This document shows positions 52,772 through 61,903 of a stretch of DNA of 64,000 nt, one piece after another. The DNA is from UBA2287 sp037442025 (GTDB taxonomy: Bacteria > Bacteroidota > Bacteroidia > Bacteroidales > Tenuifilaceae): assembly GCA_037442025.1 (NCBI GenBank), contig JBBIRB010000005.1, forward strand, positions 32,695 to 96,694, written 5' to 3'. The position numbers and the translations under genes were made by a program. Positions within the stretch are counted from its first letter, which is position 1. Each line of letters starts with the position of its first letter. The notes below the pieces were generated by a model that had not been told where the DNA came from, searched no databases, and saw nothing but the letters and a program-made list of their open reading frames with translations.

Positions 52772-53590
52772 TTACTGCATGCTTCCCCTTAGGTTAATGG
52801 TGTAGGTTTCACCGTTTACGGTTAGGGTAGCAATTCGGTCGCAAGTACCGTTGCCATAATCCAATACAGCTGTTTGGTTGTTTACAACAAATTCAATGAT
52901 TCCCTGAACAATCCATCGACAGTTCATTTTTAAAATTAAAGGAGACGTAATGGTGTGTACGTATGCATGGCCACGCCTATTGATGCCTGAAGCTGAACCC
53001 GTAATGGAGTACTCGTCGTCGGCTATAACTGCTGGGGTATTGTATCCTGCCGTCCATGTTCTAACCCGTTCAAATTCGCGAGTATAGAACGTGCCATCGG
53101 TAAATTCAACCCTTCCGCCAGTTAAAGTAACAGTGTATTGGTAGGTTCCTGTTTTAACAACTAGGTTAGTACCTTTAATATTGTTTCCATTAACCGAGAA
53201 CCCAACAAATTTTATTTGGCGCCAAAACGTACTTTGATTGTACCTGCCCACAATTTTTAAAACAATCACACCATTTTTAACCCTGTCGGGCCGACGGGGG
53301 TGAGCAAAATTCTGGTAAGTAATTGTGTGAATGATTGTATCGCCCGAGAAGGATGTTACAACAGTTCTGGTTCCAGCAGCAATTTCAAACTCAGCCAAGC
53401 CATCTTTTGCTGGGCCATCGCTGAAGGAGTAATCATCGGCTTCGGCCATAATATCGTTGAAATAATCGGCCACTTCGTCGTCCTGAAGCATAACTTCGGC
53501 CAGGGGGCTGGTTTCTTCCTTTTCGCACGATGCGAAGGTAAATGCTACGATTGTCATAGCGGCAATTGCAAAAATGTTCAGTGTTTTCAT
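52772..53590 (-). CDS. Lipoprotein of unknown function, downstream of an orphan FecR
   Basis: The 272-residue product is a lipoprotein: hydrophobic signal ending FASC (Cys22) followed by EKEETSP. The mature part begins with an acidic helical segment (VMLQDDEVADYFNDIMAEADDYSF) and continues as mostly beta structure (GVIVLKIVGRY, YQYTVTLTGGRVEFTDG, YVHTITSPLILKMNCRW, TATLTVNGETY-like ending). I do not recognise a family. It lies 34 bases after fecR on the same strand, so the two form an operon, and it may be either the anti-sigma factor's sensed partner or its target. Confidence 0.75.
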   Translation of the reverse strand: MKTLNIFAIAAMTIVAFTFASCEKEETSPLAEVMLQDDEVADYFNDIMAEADDYSFSDGPAKDGLAEFEIAAGTRTVVTSFSGDTIIHTITYQNFAHPRRPDRVKNGVIVLKIVGRYNQSTFWRQIKFVGFSVNGNNIKGTNLVVKTGTYQYTVTLTGGRVEFTDGTFYTREFERVRTWTAGYNTPAVIADDEYSITGSASGINRRGHAYVHTITSPLILKMNCRWIVQGIIEFVVNNQTAVLDYGNGTCDRIATLTVNGETYTINLRGSMQ

Positions 53591-53624
53591 TGTAGTAGAA
53601 TTTAGGTGTTAGAATTAAGTTTAG

Positions 53625-54500
53625 TTATTTTTTTGTGTTAATAATTACCATGTTTCTATTCAATTCCCAAGTTAAACCCATGGGCTGGCAAACCAAGTCG
53701 AGGGCCCTCTCCAAACTTTGGTTATTGAAATAGCCAGTGTAAAGGCGGTTTGTATTTGTATTAATAACTATTTGTACAGCGAACTGACGAGCCAATTCAT
53801 CGAAAACCTTGCCAATGGGTTCGTTTGTAAATTGGAACTCGCCATTTGTCCAACTAGCGGCATTTTCATTGCTGAACCTCGTTGGCTGGGTCAGTACAGC
53901 TTTGGAAAGTTTTGTGGCGTGACCATGCTCAAGTATAACGCTTGTTTTAGAATTATTGCTGGTAACCCGAACCCTACCCTCGAAGCAGTTTATCCTTACT
54001 TCACTGTTTCGACTGAAAACATTGAAAACGGTTCCCAGTACCTGAGTCGTGGTTCCTGCTGCTTCCACACTAAAAGTTTTTCCCTTTTTAACCCTAAACA
54101 GGGCCTCTCCGCTTAACACTACACTACGGAATAAAAACCAAGTTGAACTGTTGAACCTCAAATGCGAGTCGGCATTCAACGTAACCGAACTGCTATCGGG
54201 TAACAAAACCGTAACTTGCTGCCCCATTGGTGTATTAATTTGGGTATTACCCATAAAGTAAATTAACCCGGCCGAAGTAACGACTATTAATGGCAGCAAA
54301 ATAGCTGCAACCCTAAGCGATCTTTTCCATAATGGAACTATTGCTACTTCTTTGTCCTGACCAATACTATCTGAAATTCTTTCCCAAATTTCTTCTCTGT
54401 CGCTTTTAACAGGCACACTAAAACTTCCCATAAGCATATCGATTGACCTCTCTAGTCTTTCGTTGCCTATTTCGGAATTTATGTTTTTAGAAGGTGCCAT
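53625..54500 (-). CDS. FecR-family anti-sigma factor (orphan)
   Basis: FecR proteins are single-span inner-membrane regulators that hold an ECF sigma factor inside and sense a signal outside. The 291-residue product (start at MAPSKNINSE; a longer frame reaches 54536) has a cytoplasmic N-terminus, a membrane span at about 61-84, the periplasmic FecR domain (VTLNADSHLRFNSSTWF, GEALFRVKKGKTFSVEAAGTTTQVLGTVFNV, CFEGRVRVTS) and a C-terminal secretin/TonB-N-like part of the DUF4974 type (FDELARQFAVQIVINTNTN, LDLVCQPMGLTWELN). No ECF sigma factor gene and no SusC-like receptor is next to it, which is unusual. Confidence 0.9.
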   Translation of the reverse strand: MAPSKNINSEIGNERLERSIDMLMGSFSVPVKSDREEIWERISDSIGQDKEVAIVPLWKRSLRVAAILLPLIVVTSAGLIYFMGNTQINTPMGQQVTVLLPDSSSVTLNADSHLRFNSSTWFLFRSVVLSGEALFRVKKGKTFSVEAAGTTTQVLGTVFNVFSRNSEVRINCFEGRVRVTSNNSKTSVILEHGHATKLSKAVLTQPTRFSNENAASWTNGEFQFTNEPIGKVFDELARQFAVQIVINTNTNRLYTGYFNNQSLERALDLVCQPMGLTWELNRNMVIINTKK

Positions 54501-54738
54501 TTTAATTCTGTTTTCACTAATGATACAATAGCACAAAAAAACACCCTACCAAAAAACAAAAAAAAATGAATTTAAAACAATAACGCCATGACATTGTGAT
54601 ATTTACGATTATTGTTTTTTCTCTTGGAGCGAATCATTTTATCCAATACTTATTAACAAGGCCAATAAAGTGGTGCTCATATGCCTATCTTTGGAGAGGA
54701 AAAAAGAAAATTCCATTACAACATATAATACACTATAA

Positions 54739-57700
54739 ATGAGCAATTTTGTTCATCTGCACGTACACACTCAGTACTCCATTCTCGATGGAGCATCCAG
54801 CATAAAAGAACTGGTTGCCAAGGCAAAATCTCAGGGCATGAAGGCGCTCGCCATAACCGACCATGGCAACATGTTTGGTGTTAAGGAGTTTGTCGATACG
54901 ATTGAAAAAACTAACGCTCCCATTTCTTCAGATATAAAAAGAATAGGTAATGAAATAACCTGCTTGAAAGAAGCCAACGTAGAAGATCCTAAAATTAAGG
55001 AGCTGGAAGAGCAGCAGGCAAAATTACGAGGCGACCTCTTCAAGCCTATTATTGGCTGCGAAGCATATATCTCCAAAAAGAGCCGTTTCGACAGAACTGA
55101 AAAGGAGGACCGCAGCGGCTACCATCTTATACTTTTAGCCAAAAACCTGAAAGGTTACCATAATCTGGTTAAGTTAGTTTCTTACTCATGGATTGAAGGT
55201 TTTTACTACAAGCCCCGTATCGATAAAGAATTGCTTCGCAAGTACAACGAGGGCATAATAGCCACTTCGGCCTGCTTGGGTGGCGAAATACCCCAAGCCA
55301 TTATGGCTGGCGACATGGAATTAGCTGAGCAATTGGTTTACGAGTACCGCGATATTTTTGGCGACGACTTCTACCTCGAAATCATGTTGCATCCCAATCC
55401 AAATCACGAAACCTATCACGAGCAAAAAAAAACCAATGTGGCTATAATGGAGCTTTCGCGCAAAACAGGCGTAAAGTGCGTAGCCACCAACGATGTACAT
55501 TTCATTAATGCCGAGGATGCCGAAGCCCACGATAGGCTTATTTGCATAAATACAGCAACCGACGTTGAAGACGCTAACCGATTGGTTTACACCAAGCAGG
55601 AGTACCTGAAAAGCCCACAGGAAATGCTCGCCCTTTTCCCCGATTGGCCCGAAACAATTGCCAATACCTGTGAAGTAGCCGACAAGGTTGAGCTATACTC
55701 GCTTAGGCACGAAGCCATTATGCCCGATTTTCCCTTACCCGAAGGCTTCGCCGATTTTAATGAGTACCTAAAGCATATTACATTTGAGGGTGCCCGAAAG
55801 CGTTGGGGCGAAAATCTTTCCGATACTGTAACCGAAAGGCTCAATTTCGAGCTGGAGGTTATTGCCCGTATGGGTTACCCCAGCTACTTCCTTATTGTTT
55901 GGGACTTTCTTAAGGCAGCCCGCGACATGGGCGTTTCGGTTGGCCCTGGCAGGGGCTCAGCAGCCGGGTCGGCAGTGGCTTACTGCCTGAGAATTACCGA
56001 TATCGATCCCATAAAGTACGATCTGCTTTTTGAGCGCTTTTTGAACCCCGAACGCATATCGATGCCCGATATCGATATCGACTTCGATGAGGAAGGGCGC
56101 GAGGAGGTGCTGCGCTACGTAGTGAATAAGTACGGCAAAAAGCGCGTGGCCCACATTATAACATTTGGCACAATGGCCGCCAAAATGGCCATCCGCGATG
56201 TAGGTAGGGTTCAAAAACTCGACCTGCCCACCTGCGACCGACTGGCCAAATTGGTTCCCGAGCGAGCAGGAGTTTCGCTAAAGGAAGCATTTAAAGAAGT
56301 ATCTGAATTGGCCGAATACAAAAAGTCCGAAAACCCCAAAATTCGCAAAACCCTGCAATATGCCGAAGTTCTCGAGGGCTCTGTTAGGCAAACGGGAGTG
56401 CATGCCTGCGGAATTATTATTGGCCGCGACGATCTGGAAGAGCACATCCCATTAAGCACCGCTAAGGATACAGAACTTTACGTTACTCAATTTGAGGGCA
56501 GCCATGTAGAGGACGTGGGACTTCTGAAAATGGACTTCCTGGGCCTCAAAACGCTCTCGATTATTAAAGATGCGCTGGTTCTTATTAAAGAGGGAAAGGG
56601 AGTGGAAATTGATATGGACTCCATTCCTCTCAACGATTCCAAAACATTCCAGCTCTTTTCAAACGGCGATACAACTGCCATATTCCAATTCGAATCGCCG
56701 GGAATGAAAAAGCATCTGCGGGCTCTCAAGCCCAATCGCATTGAGGACCTTATTGCCATGAATGCACTTTATCGTCCGGGTCCTCTGGAGTATATCCCCA
56801 GTTTCATTAATCGCAAGCATGGCCGCGAAAAAATTGAGTACGATATACCCGAAATGGAGGAGTACCTCAAGGATACCTATGGTATTACTGTTTATCAGGA
56901 GCAGGTGATGCTCCTTTCGCAAAAGCTGGCCGGATTCACCAAGGGCCAAGCCGACACTCTGCGAAAAGCCATGGGAAAAAAGCAGAAGGATGTCATGGAC
57001 AAAATGAAGGAGAAGTTCGTGGCCGGCTGCAGCGAAAAGGGGTACGATAAGAAACGAGTCGAAAAAATATGGACCGATTGGGAAGCTTTTGCTCAGTATG
57101 CATTCAACAAATCGCACTCAACCTGCTACGCATACATAGCATACCAAACTGCTTACATTAAAGCCAACTACCCCAGCGAGTTCATGGCCGCTGTTTTAAG
57201 CCGAAACCTCTCCGATATAAAGAAAATTACAACCTTTATGGACGAGTGCCGTCGTATGGGGCTTCAGGTTCTTGGCCCCGATGTGAACGAGAGTAACTAC
57301 AAGTTCTCGGTCAAGTCCAATGGCGATATTCGTTTCGGCCTTGGGGCTATAAAAGGCATTGGCGAGGGTGCCGTTGCCAATATTATTGAGGTTCGCAAGA
57401 AGGGAGGTAAATTCAAGGATGTATACGAATTCGCTGAACGCGTTAACCTGCAAACGGTAAATAAAAAGAACATAGAAGCTTTGGTTATTGCTGGGGCATT
57501 CGACAATATTAGCCGCTTCAACCGAGCCCAGTACTTTGCAACCGACATGAAAGGGGTATCCTTTGCAGAGTCGCTCATCCGTTACGGCTCTAAGCAGCAA
57601 TCGGAAAAGAACAACATTCAGCAAACCCTGTTTGGCGATGGAACATCCAATGGATTTGAGATTCAAAGGCCTGAACCACCCAATGTTGACGATTGGATGA

Positions 57701-58341
57701 AACTGGAGAAACTCAATCGCGAAAAGGAACTCATTGGCATTTATTTATCGGCTCACCCCCTCGACGATTACAAAATCGAAATCGATAGTTTTTGCAACAC
57801 CCCTCTATCGAGTATGCACGAGGTTCATGCCCTATTAGGTCGCGACATTACCATAGCAGGTATTGTCACCTCGGCCAAAGTGCTTCCCACGAAAAAGGGA
57901 ACGTACTACTGCCGCTTAACCCTCGAAGACTATACTGACTCATACGAGTTTTCCCTTTTCGGAAAGGATTTTGAGGATTACCGAAAGTATTTTTACTTGG
58001 GCTATTCCATAATGGTGAAAGGAAAGGTGGAACCAAACAAGTTCCGTAACAACGAACCCGAATTCAGGGTCAAAAGTATGCACATGCTATCGGAGGTTAG
58101 GGAGGATATGGTAAAAAGCATCACAATTAATATCAACCTTTCCGACCTCGACGACATTCTGATGGAGGAACTCAACTCCATGTGCGAGGCCAACCAGGGT
58201 AAAACGCAGCTTCGCTTTCGGGTTTTCGACCCCCAAACTAACCTGTTTGTCGACCTATTTTCGCGTAATACCCGTATTTCAATACAACCCGAACTCATTG
58301 AGCAATTGGAAAGGCTCGACTTGAAGTTTAAAGTTAACTAG
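54739..58341 (+). CDS. dnaE: DNA polymerase III alpha subunit
   Basis: This is the replicative DNA polymerase. The 1200-residue product begins with the PHP domain (FVHLHVHTQYSILDGASS, ITDHGNMFGV), which in Bacteroidetes carries an insert near residues 55-100. The catalytic core follows with VGPGRGSAAGSAVAYCL and the active-site aspartates in MPDIDIDFDEEGREEVLRYV, then the thumb and fingers (QFESPGMKKHLR, YRPGPLEYIPSF, YQEQVMLLSQKLAGFT, MGKKQKDVMDKMKEKF), the beta-binding region and a C-terminal OB domain (ITIAGIVTSAKVLPTKKG). No proofreading exonuclease domain is present, as expected for DnaE. Confidence 0.97.
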   Translation: MSNFVHLHVHTQYSILDGASSIKELVAKAKSQGMKALAITDHGNMFGVKEFVDTIEKTNAPISSDIKRIGNEITCLKEANVEDPKIKELEEQQAKLRGDLFKPIIGCEAYISKKSRFDRTEKEDRSGYHLILLAKNLKGYHNLVKLVSYSWIEGFYYKPRIDKELLRKYNEGIIATSACLGGEIPQAIMAGDMELAEQLVYEYRDIFGDDFYLEIMLHPNPNHETYHEQKKTNVAIMELSRKTGVKCVATNDVHFINAEDAEAHDRLICINTATDVEDANRLVYTKQEYLKSPQEMLALFPDWPETIANTCEVADKVELYSLRHEAIMPDFPLPEGFADFNEYLKHITFEGARKRWGENLSDTVTERLNFELEVIARMGYPSYFLIVWDFLKAARDMGVSVGPGRGSAAGSAVAYCLRITDIDPIKYDLLFERFLNPERISMPDIDIDFDEEGREEVLRYVVNKYGKKRVAHIITFGTMAAKMAIRDVGRVQKLDLPTCDRLAKLVPERAGVSLKEAFKEVSELAEYKKSENPKIRKTLQYAEVLEGSVRQTGVHACGIIIGRDDLEEHIPLSTAKDTELYVTQFEGSHVEDVGLLKMDFLGLKTLSIIKDALVLIKEGKGVEIDMDSIPLNDSKTFQLFSNGDTTAIFQFESPGMKKHLRALKPNRIEDLIAMNALYRPGPLEYIPSFINRKHGREKIEYDIPEMEEYLKDTYGITVYQEQVMLLSQKLAGFTKGQADTLRKAMGKKQKDVMDKMKEKFVAGCSEKGYDKKRVEKIWTDWEAFAQYAFNKSHSTCYAYIAYQTAYIKANYPSEFMAAVLSRNLSDIKKITTFMDECRRMGLQVLGPDVNESNYKFSVKSNGDIRFGLGAIKGIGEGAVANIIEVRKKGGKFKDVYEFAERVNLQTVNKKNIEALVIAGAFDNISRFNRAQYFATDMKGVSFAESLIRYGSKQQSEKNNIQQTLFGDGTSNGFEIQRPEPPNVDDWMKLEKLNREKELIGIYLSAHPLDDYKIEIDSFCNTPLSSMHEVHALLGRDITIAGIVTSAKVLPTKKGTYYCRLTLEDYTDSYEFSLFGKDFEDYRKYFYLGYSIMVKGKVEPNKFRNNEPEFRVKSMHMLSEVREDMVKSITININLSDLDDILMEELNSMCEANQGKTQLRFRVFDPQTNLFVDLFSRNTRISIQPELIEQLERLDLKFKVN

Positions 58342-58442
58342 TGAAAAAGCGTACAATTATTTATTTGGCAAGCCAAACTTTTTTCGTAGGAAACTGTTAA
58401 TTTTACAATTATAAAAACACTAACCCAATAAACAGATTGAAT

Positions 58443-58760
58443 ATGGCACTAGCAGTAACCGACAGCAACTTTGAGGAAGTTGTAATGAAATCGGACAAAA
58501 CAGTAATGCTCGACTTTTGGGCCGAATGGTGTGGCCCCTGCCGAATGATTGCTCCATATGTTGAGCAAATGGCCGAAGAATTCAAAGACAAAGCCGTAAT
58601 TGGTAAGGTAGATGTGGATAGCAACCCTGGTGTGGCCAGCCGATTTGGCATCCGAAACATACCAACCATTATCTTCATTAAGAATGGCGAAGTAATTGAC
58701 AAGCAGGTTGGTGCCGTTCCAAAAAACGTGCTAGTGTCAAAGCTCGAATCGCACCTATAA
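58443..58760 (+). CDS. trxA: Thioredoxin
   Basis: TrxA is a cytoplasmic dithiol reductant. The 105-residue product has the active site WAEWCGPCRM (Cys30, Cys33), a cis-Pro in NIPTIIFIKNGE, and the expected length. The start is the ATG at MALAVTDSNF; an upstream in-frame TTG is less likely. It follows dnaE by about 100 bases and precedes the LOG gene on the same strand. Confidence 0.96.
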   Translation: MALAVTDSNFEEVVMKSDKTVMLDFWAEWCGPCRMIAPYVEQMAEEFKDKAVIGKVDVDSNPGVASRFGIRNIPTIIFIKNGEVIDKQVGAVPKNVLVSKLESHL

Positions 58761-58830
58761 CCTCAAATCAATTAACTTAAAGCATGGCCGGGGACTACCC
58801 TTCCGGCCATCGTTTTTTAAATAGTAAGTC

Positions 58831-59406
58831 ATGCGTATATGCGTTTTTTGCGCTTCTAGCGCCAAAATTTCTCCCGAATACTTTGAGGCAACCAGCAGGG
58901 TTGCACAGCATTTGGTTAAACACAATTGCACCGTTGTGTATGGGGGTGGTTCAGTTGGCCTCATGGGCTGCCTTGCCGACACGGCTCTTGAATTGGGCGG
59001 CAAAGTAGTAGGCGTTTTACCCCGCTTTATGGATAAAGTTGAATGGGGTCATAAGGGCCTATCGCAAATGATCTTGGTAAAAGATATGCGCGAGCGCAAA
59101 AAAATTCTTATTAAAGATGTTGACGCAGTGGTTGCCCTGCCCGGAGGTTGCGGTACTCTTGAAGAACTCATGGAGGTATATACCCTGAAACGTCTTGGAA
59201 AGTTCACAAAGCCCATTGTTGTGTTAAATACCAACAATTTCTATAATCATTTGGAATTGCTCATTGAAAAAATGATTGCCGAAAATTTCATGCGCTCCGA
59301 ACATAGAGCCATATGGCAAGTTGTTGCTCAGCCTGAGCAAATTATCCCCGCTATTCAATCGGCTCCAGCTTGGGACAAAGGTGCTATAAAGTTTGCAGCT
59401 GTTTAG
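58831..59406 (+). CDS. LOG-family protein (nucleoside monophosphate phosphoribohydrolase)
   Basis: LOG enzymes cleave ribose phosphate from cytokinin nucleotides or, in bacteria, from other nucleoside monophosphates. The 191-residue product has MRICVFCASS, VYGGGSVGLMGCLAD and the catalytic ALPGGCGTLEELMEVYT, matching the PGGxGTxxE signature. Length is typical. Its stop overlaps the convergent ribD stop by 4 bases. Whether it makes a cytokinin or serves nucleotide salvage cannot be told. Confidence 0.92.
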   Translation: MRICVFCASSAKISPEYFEATSRVAQHLVKHNCTVVYGGGSVGLMGCLADTALELGGKVVGVLPRFMDKVEWGHKGLSQMILVKDMRERKKILIKDVDAVVALPGGCGTLEELMEVYTLKRLGKFTKPIVVLNTNNFYNHLELLIEKMIAENFMRSEHRAIWQVVAQPEQIIPAIQSAPAWDKGAIKFAAV

Positions 59407-60482
59407 GTATTTCTGAAAGTGTAAAGGCGGCTATCGCCAATTTCATCGAAAGTTATAGGTTCGCCCTTGAAGAATGGTGCTTTTACACCATTACCAAAGA
59501 ATTTGTTTCCCACAAACATACGTGCCTCATCCCAAAATCCCCGGGCAATAAAACTGTTTAAAATCATTGTACCACCTTCAATTATAAGCGACTGCACTCC
59601 TCGTCGATGCAGCTCCTTAAGCATTTGAACCTCTGCGCCCCGCGCAAAATCGATAATTACCATATCAGTATTGGGTACCTGAGCCACTAGAGGCCTTCGG
59701 GCTAATGCTGTTGCATTGTTTCCAATAAAAATGAGGGTTGGTACCGTACCATCGTAAACATTCGATTCGAGAGGAATGCGAAGCAGCCTGTCGAGAACCA
59801 CCCGCATGGGCGATTGCCCCTGCCAATGGCGTACATTGAGCTTAGGATTATCCATTAAAACAGTATTGGTGCCAATGAGAATGGCTTGCTCCTCGCTGCG
59901 CCATTTATGCACCAGAACGCGCGACTCTTCATTGCTAATCCAAACAGGCTTCATTGGGTCATCGGGTTTTCGAACCACATCGATGAACCCATCGAGCGTT
60001 TGTGCCCATTTAAGTATAACGTAGGGTCTGTTTTTGTTATGAAAAGTGAAGAACCTTCTGTTTAACTCAATTGCATCAGCCTCTTTAACCCCGATTTTTA
60101 CCTCAACCCCCTGGCTACGTAGGAACTCAATACCCTTTCCCTTTACAAGGGGGTTAGGGTCCTCAACAGCCACTACAACCTTTCGAATACCCGAATCAAC
60201 AATCAGGTTGGCGCAGGGAGGTGTTTTCCCAAAATGGGAACATGGTTCAAGCGAAACATACAGAATCGAATCCTTTAAAACACTCTTATCAACAACACTT
60301 TCAATGGCATTCTTTTCGGCATGAGCACCACCATAGACCCTATGGTAACCCTCTCCAACAATTCGGTTGTTGTGAACCACAACCGAACCAACCATAGGGT
60401 TGGGCTTGGTATTACCCATACCATTCATGGCTAAACTAAGACAACGCTCCATAAAAAGGTTGTCGAGAGCATCGTGTTCCAT
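59403..60482 (-). CDS. ribD: Riboflavin biosynthesis protein RibD (deaminase/reductase)
   Basis: RibD performs the second and third steps of riboflavin synthesis. I set the start at MEHDALDNLFMERCLS, giving 359 residues; a longer frame to 60677 would overlap prmC on the other strand and adds non-conserved sequence. The N-terminal deaminase has the zinc motifs GAHAEKNAI (His54, Glu56) and SLEPCSHFGKTPPC (Cys81, Cys90). The reductase from about residue 145 has YVILKWAQTLDGFI, SNEESRVLVHKWRSEEQAILIGTNTVLMDNPKLNVR and the late IIEGGTMILNSFI. prmC is divergent with 43 bases between starts. Confidence 0.94.
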   Translation of the reverse strand: MEHDALDNLFMERCLSLAMNGMGNTKPNPMVGSVVVHNNRIVGEGYHRVYGGAHAEKNAIESVVDKSVLKDSILYVSLEPCSHFGKTPPCANLIVDSGIRKVVVAVEDPNPLVKGKGIEFLRSQGVEVKIGVKEADAIELNRRFFTFHNKNRPYVILKWAQTLDGFIDVVRKPDDPMKPVWISNEESRVLVHKWRSEEQAILIGTNTVLMDNPKLNVRHWQGQSPMRVVLDRLLRIPLESNVYDGTVPTLIFIGNNATALARRPLVAQVPNTDMVIIDFARGAEVQMLKELHRRGVQSLIIEGGTMILNSFIARGFWDEARMFVGNKFFGNGVKAPFFKGEPITFDEIGDSRLYTFRNT

Positions 60483-60490
60483 AAATTCTG

Positions 60491-60498
60491 TACTTTTG
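60491..60498 (+). promoter_or_regulatory. Promoter -7 element for prmC
   Basis: TACTTTTG matches TAnnTTTG 27 bases before the prmC ATG. It supports the later start over one lying upstream inside the opposite-strand ribD gene. Confidence 0.5.
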
Positions 60499-60525
60499 TT
60501 TTCGGTAAATAGCGATGTAAATATA

Positions 60526-61395
60526 ATGAATGCTGCAATAACATCATACAGGAAGCTGGTTAATGACCTCTCCCCAATTTGGGGAGAAAATGAGGCTAGA
60601 GCCATTGCAAGTATTGTGCTGGAGCAGCTGACTGGCTTAACGTACCATCGTTTAATTTCTCGCCCACAATTTGACATAACACCGCAACAGCAAGATGAAT
60701 TGCAAAACTACCGATACCAACTTCTTCAACATAAACCTATTCAATATGTATTGGGCCATACAGAGTTTTTCGGCAACCGCATTGTAGTAAACGAAAGCGT
60801 ACTTATACCAAGGCCCGAAACGGAAGAACTGGTACAATGGATCGTTGAAACCTATCCCAATGCTCAGCGAATACTGGATATTGGAACTGGTAGCGGTTGC
60901 ATTGCCATTTCTCTTGCAAAATGTTTGAGCCAGGCCAAGTTATGGGCAACCGATATCTCGGAAAGCGCAATAGATATAGCTACTAAAAATGCAAGTAGCA
61001 ATAAAGTTCAAATTCAGTTCCTTAAGCACGATGCACTAAAAAACGTTTACCACTTTGGAGCTGAACCTTACGATGTTATTGTAAGCAATCCGCCTTATAT
61101 TAGAGAAAGTGAGAGAAAAACCATGCTTCCCCATGTGCTAAACTTCGAACCATCGACAGCCCTATTTGTTCCCGACTCCGATGCTCTGAAGTTCTACAAT
61201 TCCATAGCAAAAAGTTCATTCAGCATTCTGTCGGCTCAAGGTGCCCTATTCTTCGAAATAAACGAAAGTTTAGCCGAAGAAACCCAAAGGTTGTTAAGCA
61301 CCCTGGGTTATACAAATATTAAAATTCGGAAAGACTTGCATGGCAAGGACAGAATGATAATGGCGCAACCTAACAAATCGTTTTATGGCAAATAA
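60526..61395 (+). CDS. prmC: Release factor glutamine methyltransferase PrmC (HemK)
   Basis: PrmC methylates the Gln of the GGQ motif in RF1 and RF2. The 289-residue product has the N-terminal helical domain, the linker IPRPETEELVQWIV, SAM motif ILDIGTGSGCIAISLA (117-132) and the catalytic VSNPPYI (Asn188-Tyr191). Length is typical. It overlaps recX by 11 bases, and prfB, its substrate's gene, lies just after recX, so function and position agree. Confidence 0.95.
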   Translation: MNAAITSYRKLVNDLSPIWGENEARAIASIVLEQLTGLTYHRLISRPQFDITPQQQDELQNYRYQLLQHKPIQYVLGHTEFFGNRIVVNESVLIPRPETEELVQWIVETYPNAQRILDIGTGSGCIAISLAKCLSQAKLWATDISESAIDIATKNASSNKVQIQFLKHDALKNVYHFGAEPYDVIVSNPPYIRESERKTMLPHVLNFEPSTALFVPDSDALKFYNSIAKSSFSILSAQGALFFEINESLAEETQRLLSTLGYTNIKIRKDLHGKDRMIMAQPNKSFYGK

Positions 61396-61858
61396 AAAGG
61401 AACCCAACGAACGATTACTGATTAAGGCACAGGCCCTTTGTAGCCGGCAAGAGAAGTGCCTCAGCGACATCCGAAAAAAACTGGTACAATGGGGGGCTAC
61501 TCCAAAAGACATTCAGTTCATTGAAAAAAGGCTGCTGGCCGACAAATTTATCGACGAACTGAGGTATGCGCAAAACTTTACGCACGAAAAGGCCCGATTC
61601 AACAAATGGGGACCACGCAAAATTGAAATGGCACTTAGAGCCAAGCAAATTGCTTCCGAGAATATAAATATTGCCCTGTTGGAAATTGACAATAATGCTA
61701 ACAAAAAGACCCTTGTTGACCTTTTAAAGAAAAAGTTGAAAACTTTACAGTATTCCAACCCTATGGAAATGCGCAGCAAACTGATTCGTTTTGCCATTTC
61801 TCGGGGTTTTAGCTACAACGATATTGAAACAAGCCTTTCGGTTATTCTTTTCGAATAA
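61385..61858 (+). CDS. recX: Regulatory protein RecX
   Basis: RecX modulates RecA filaments. The 157-residue product has the helical repeats of the family: KAQALCSRQEKCLSDIRKKLVQWG, FIEKRLLADKFIDELRYAQNFTHEKARFNKWGPRKIEMALRAKQI with the signature ARxxxxxWGPxKI, and a final repeat FAISRGFSYNDIETSL. Length is normal. The overlap with prmC suggests coupled translation. recA is not in the window. Confidence 0.93.
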   Translation: MANKKEPNERLLIKAQALCSRQEKCLSDIRKKLVQWGATPKDIQFIEKRLLADKFIDELRYAQNFTHEKARFNKWGPRKIEMALRAKQIASENINIALLEIDNNANKKTLVDLLKKKLKTLQYSNPMEMRSKLIRFAISRGFSYNDIETSLSVILFE

Positions 61859-61903
61859 TAGTTAGGGGCATTTTTACTATTTTTACAGCCCAAAACAAAT
61901 AGC

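Noticed and set aside
60483..60677. N-terminal extension of ribD
   Set aside because: It would overlap prmC on the other strand and adds 65 residues without family similarity; the ATG at 60482 starts at conserved sequence.
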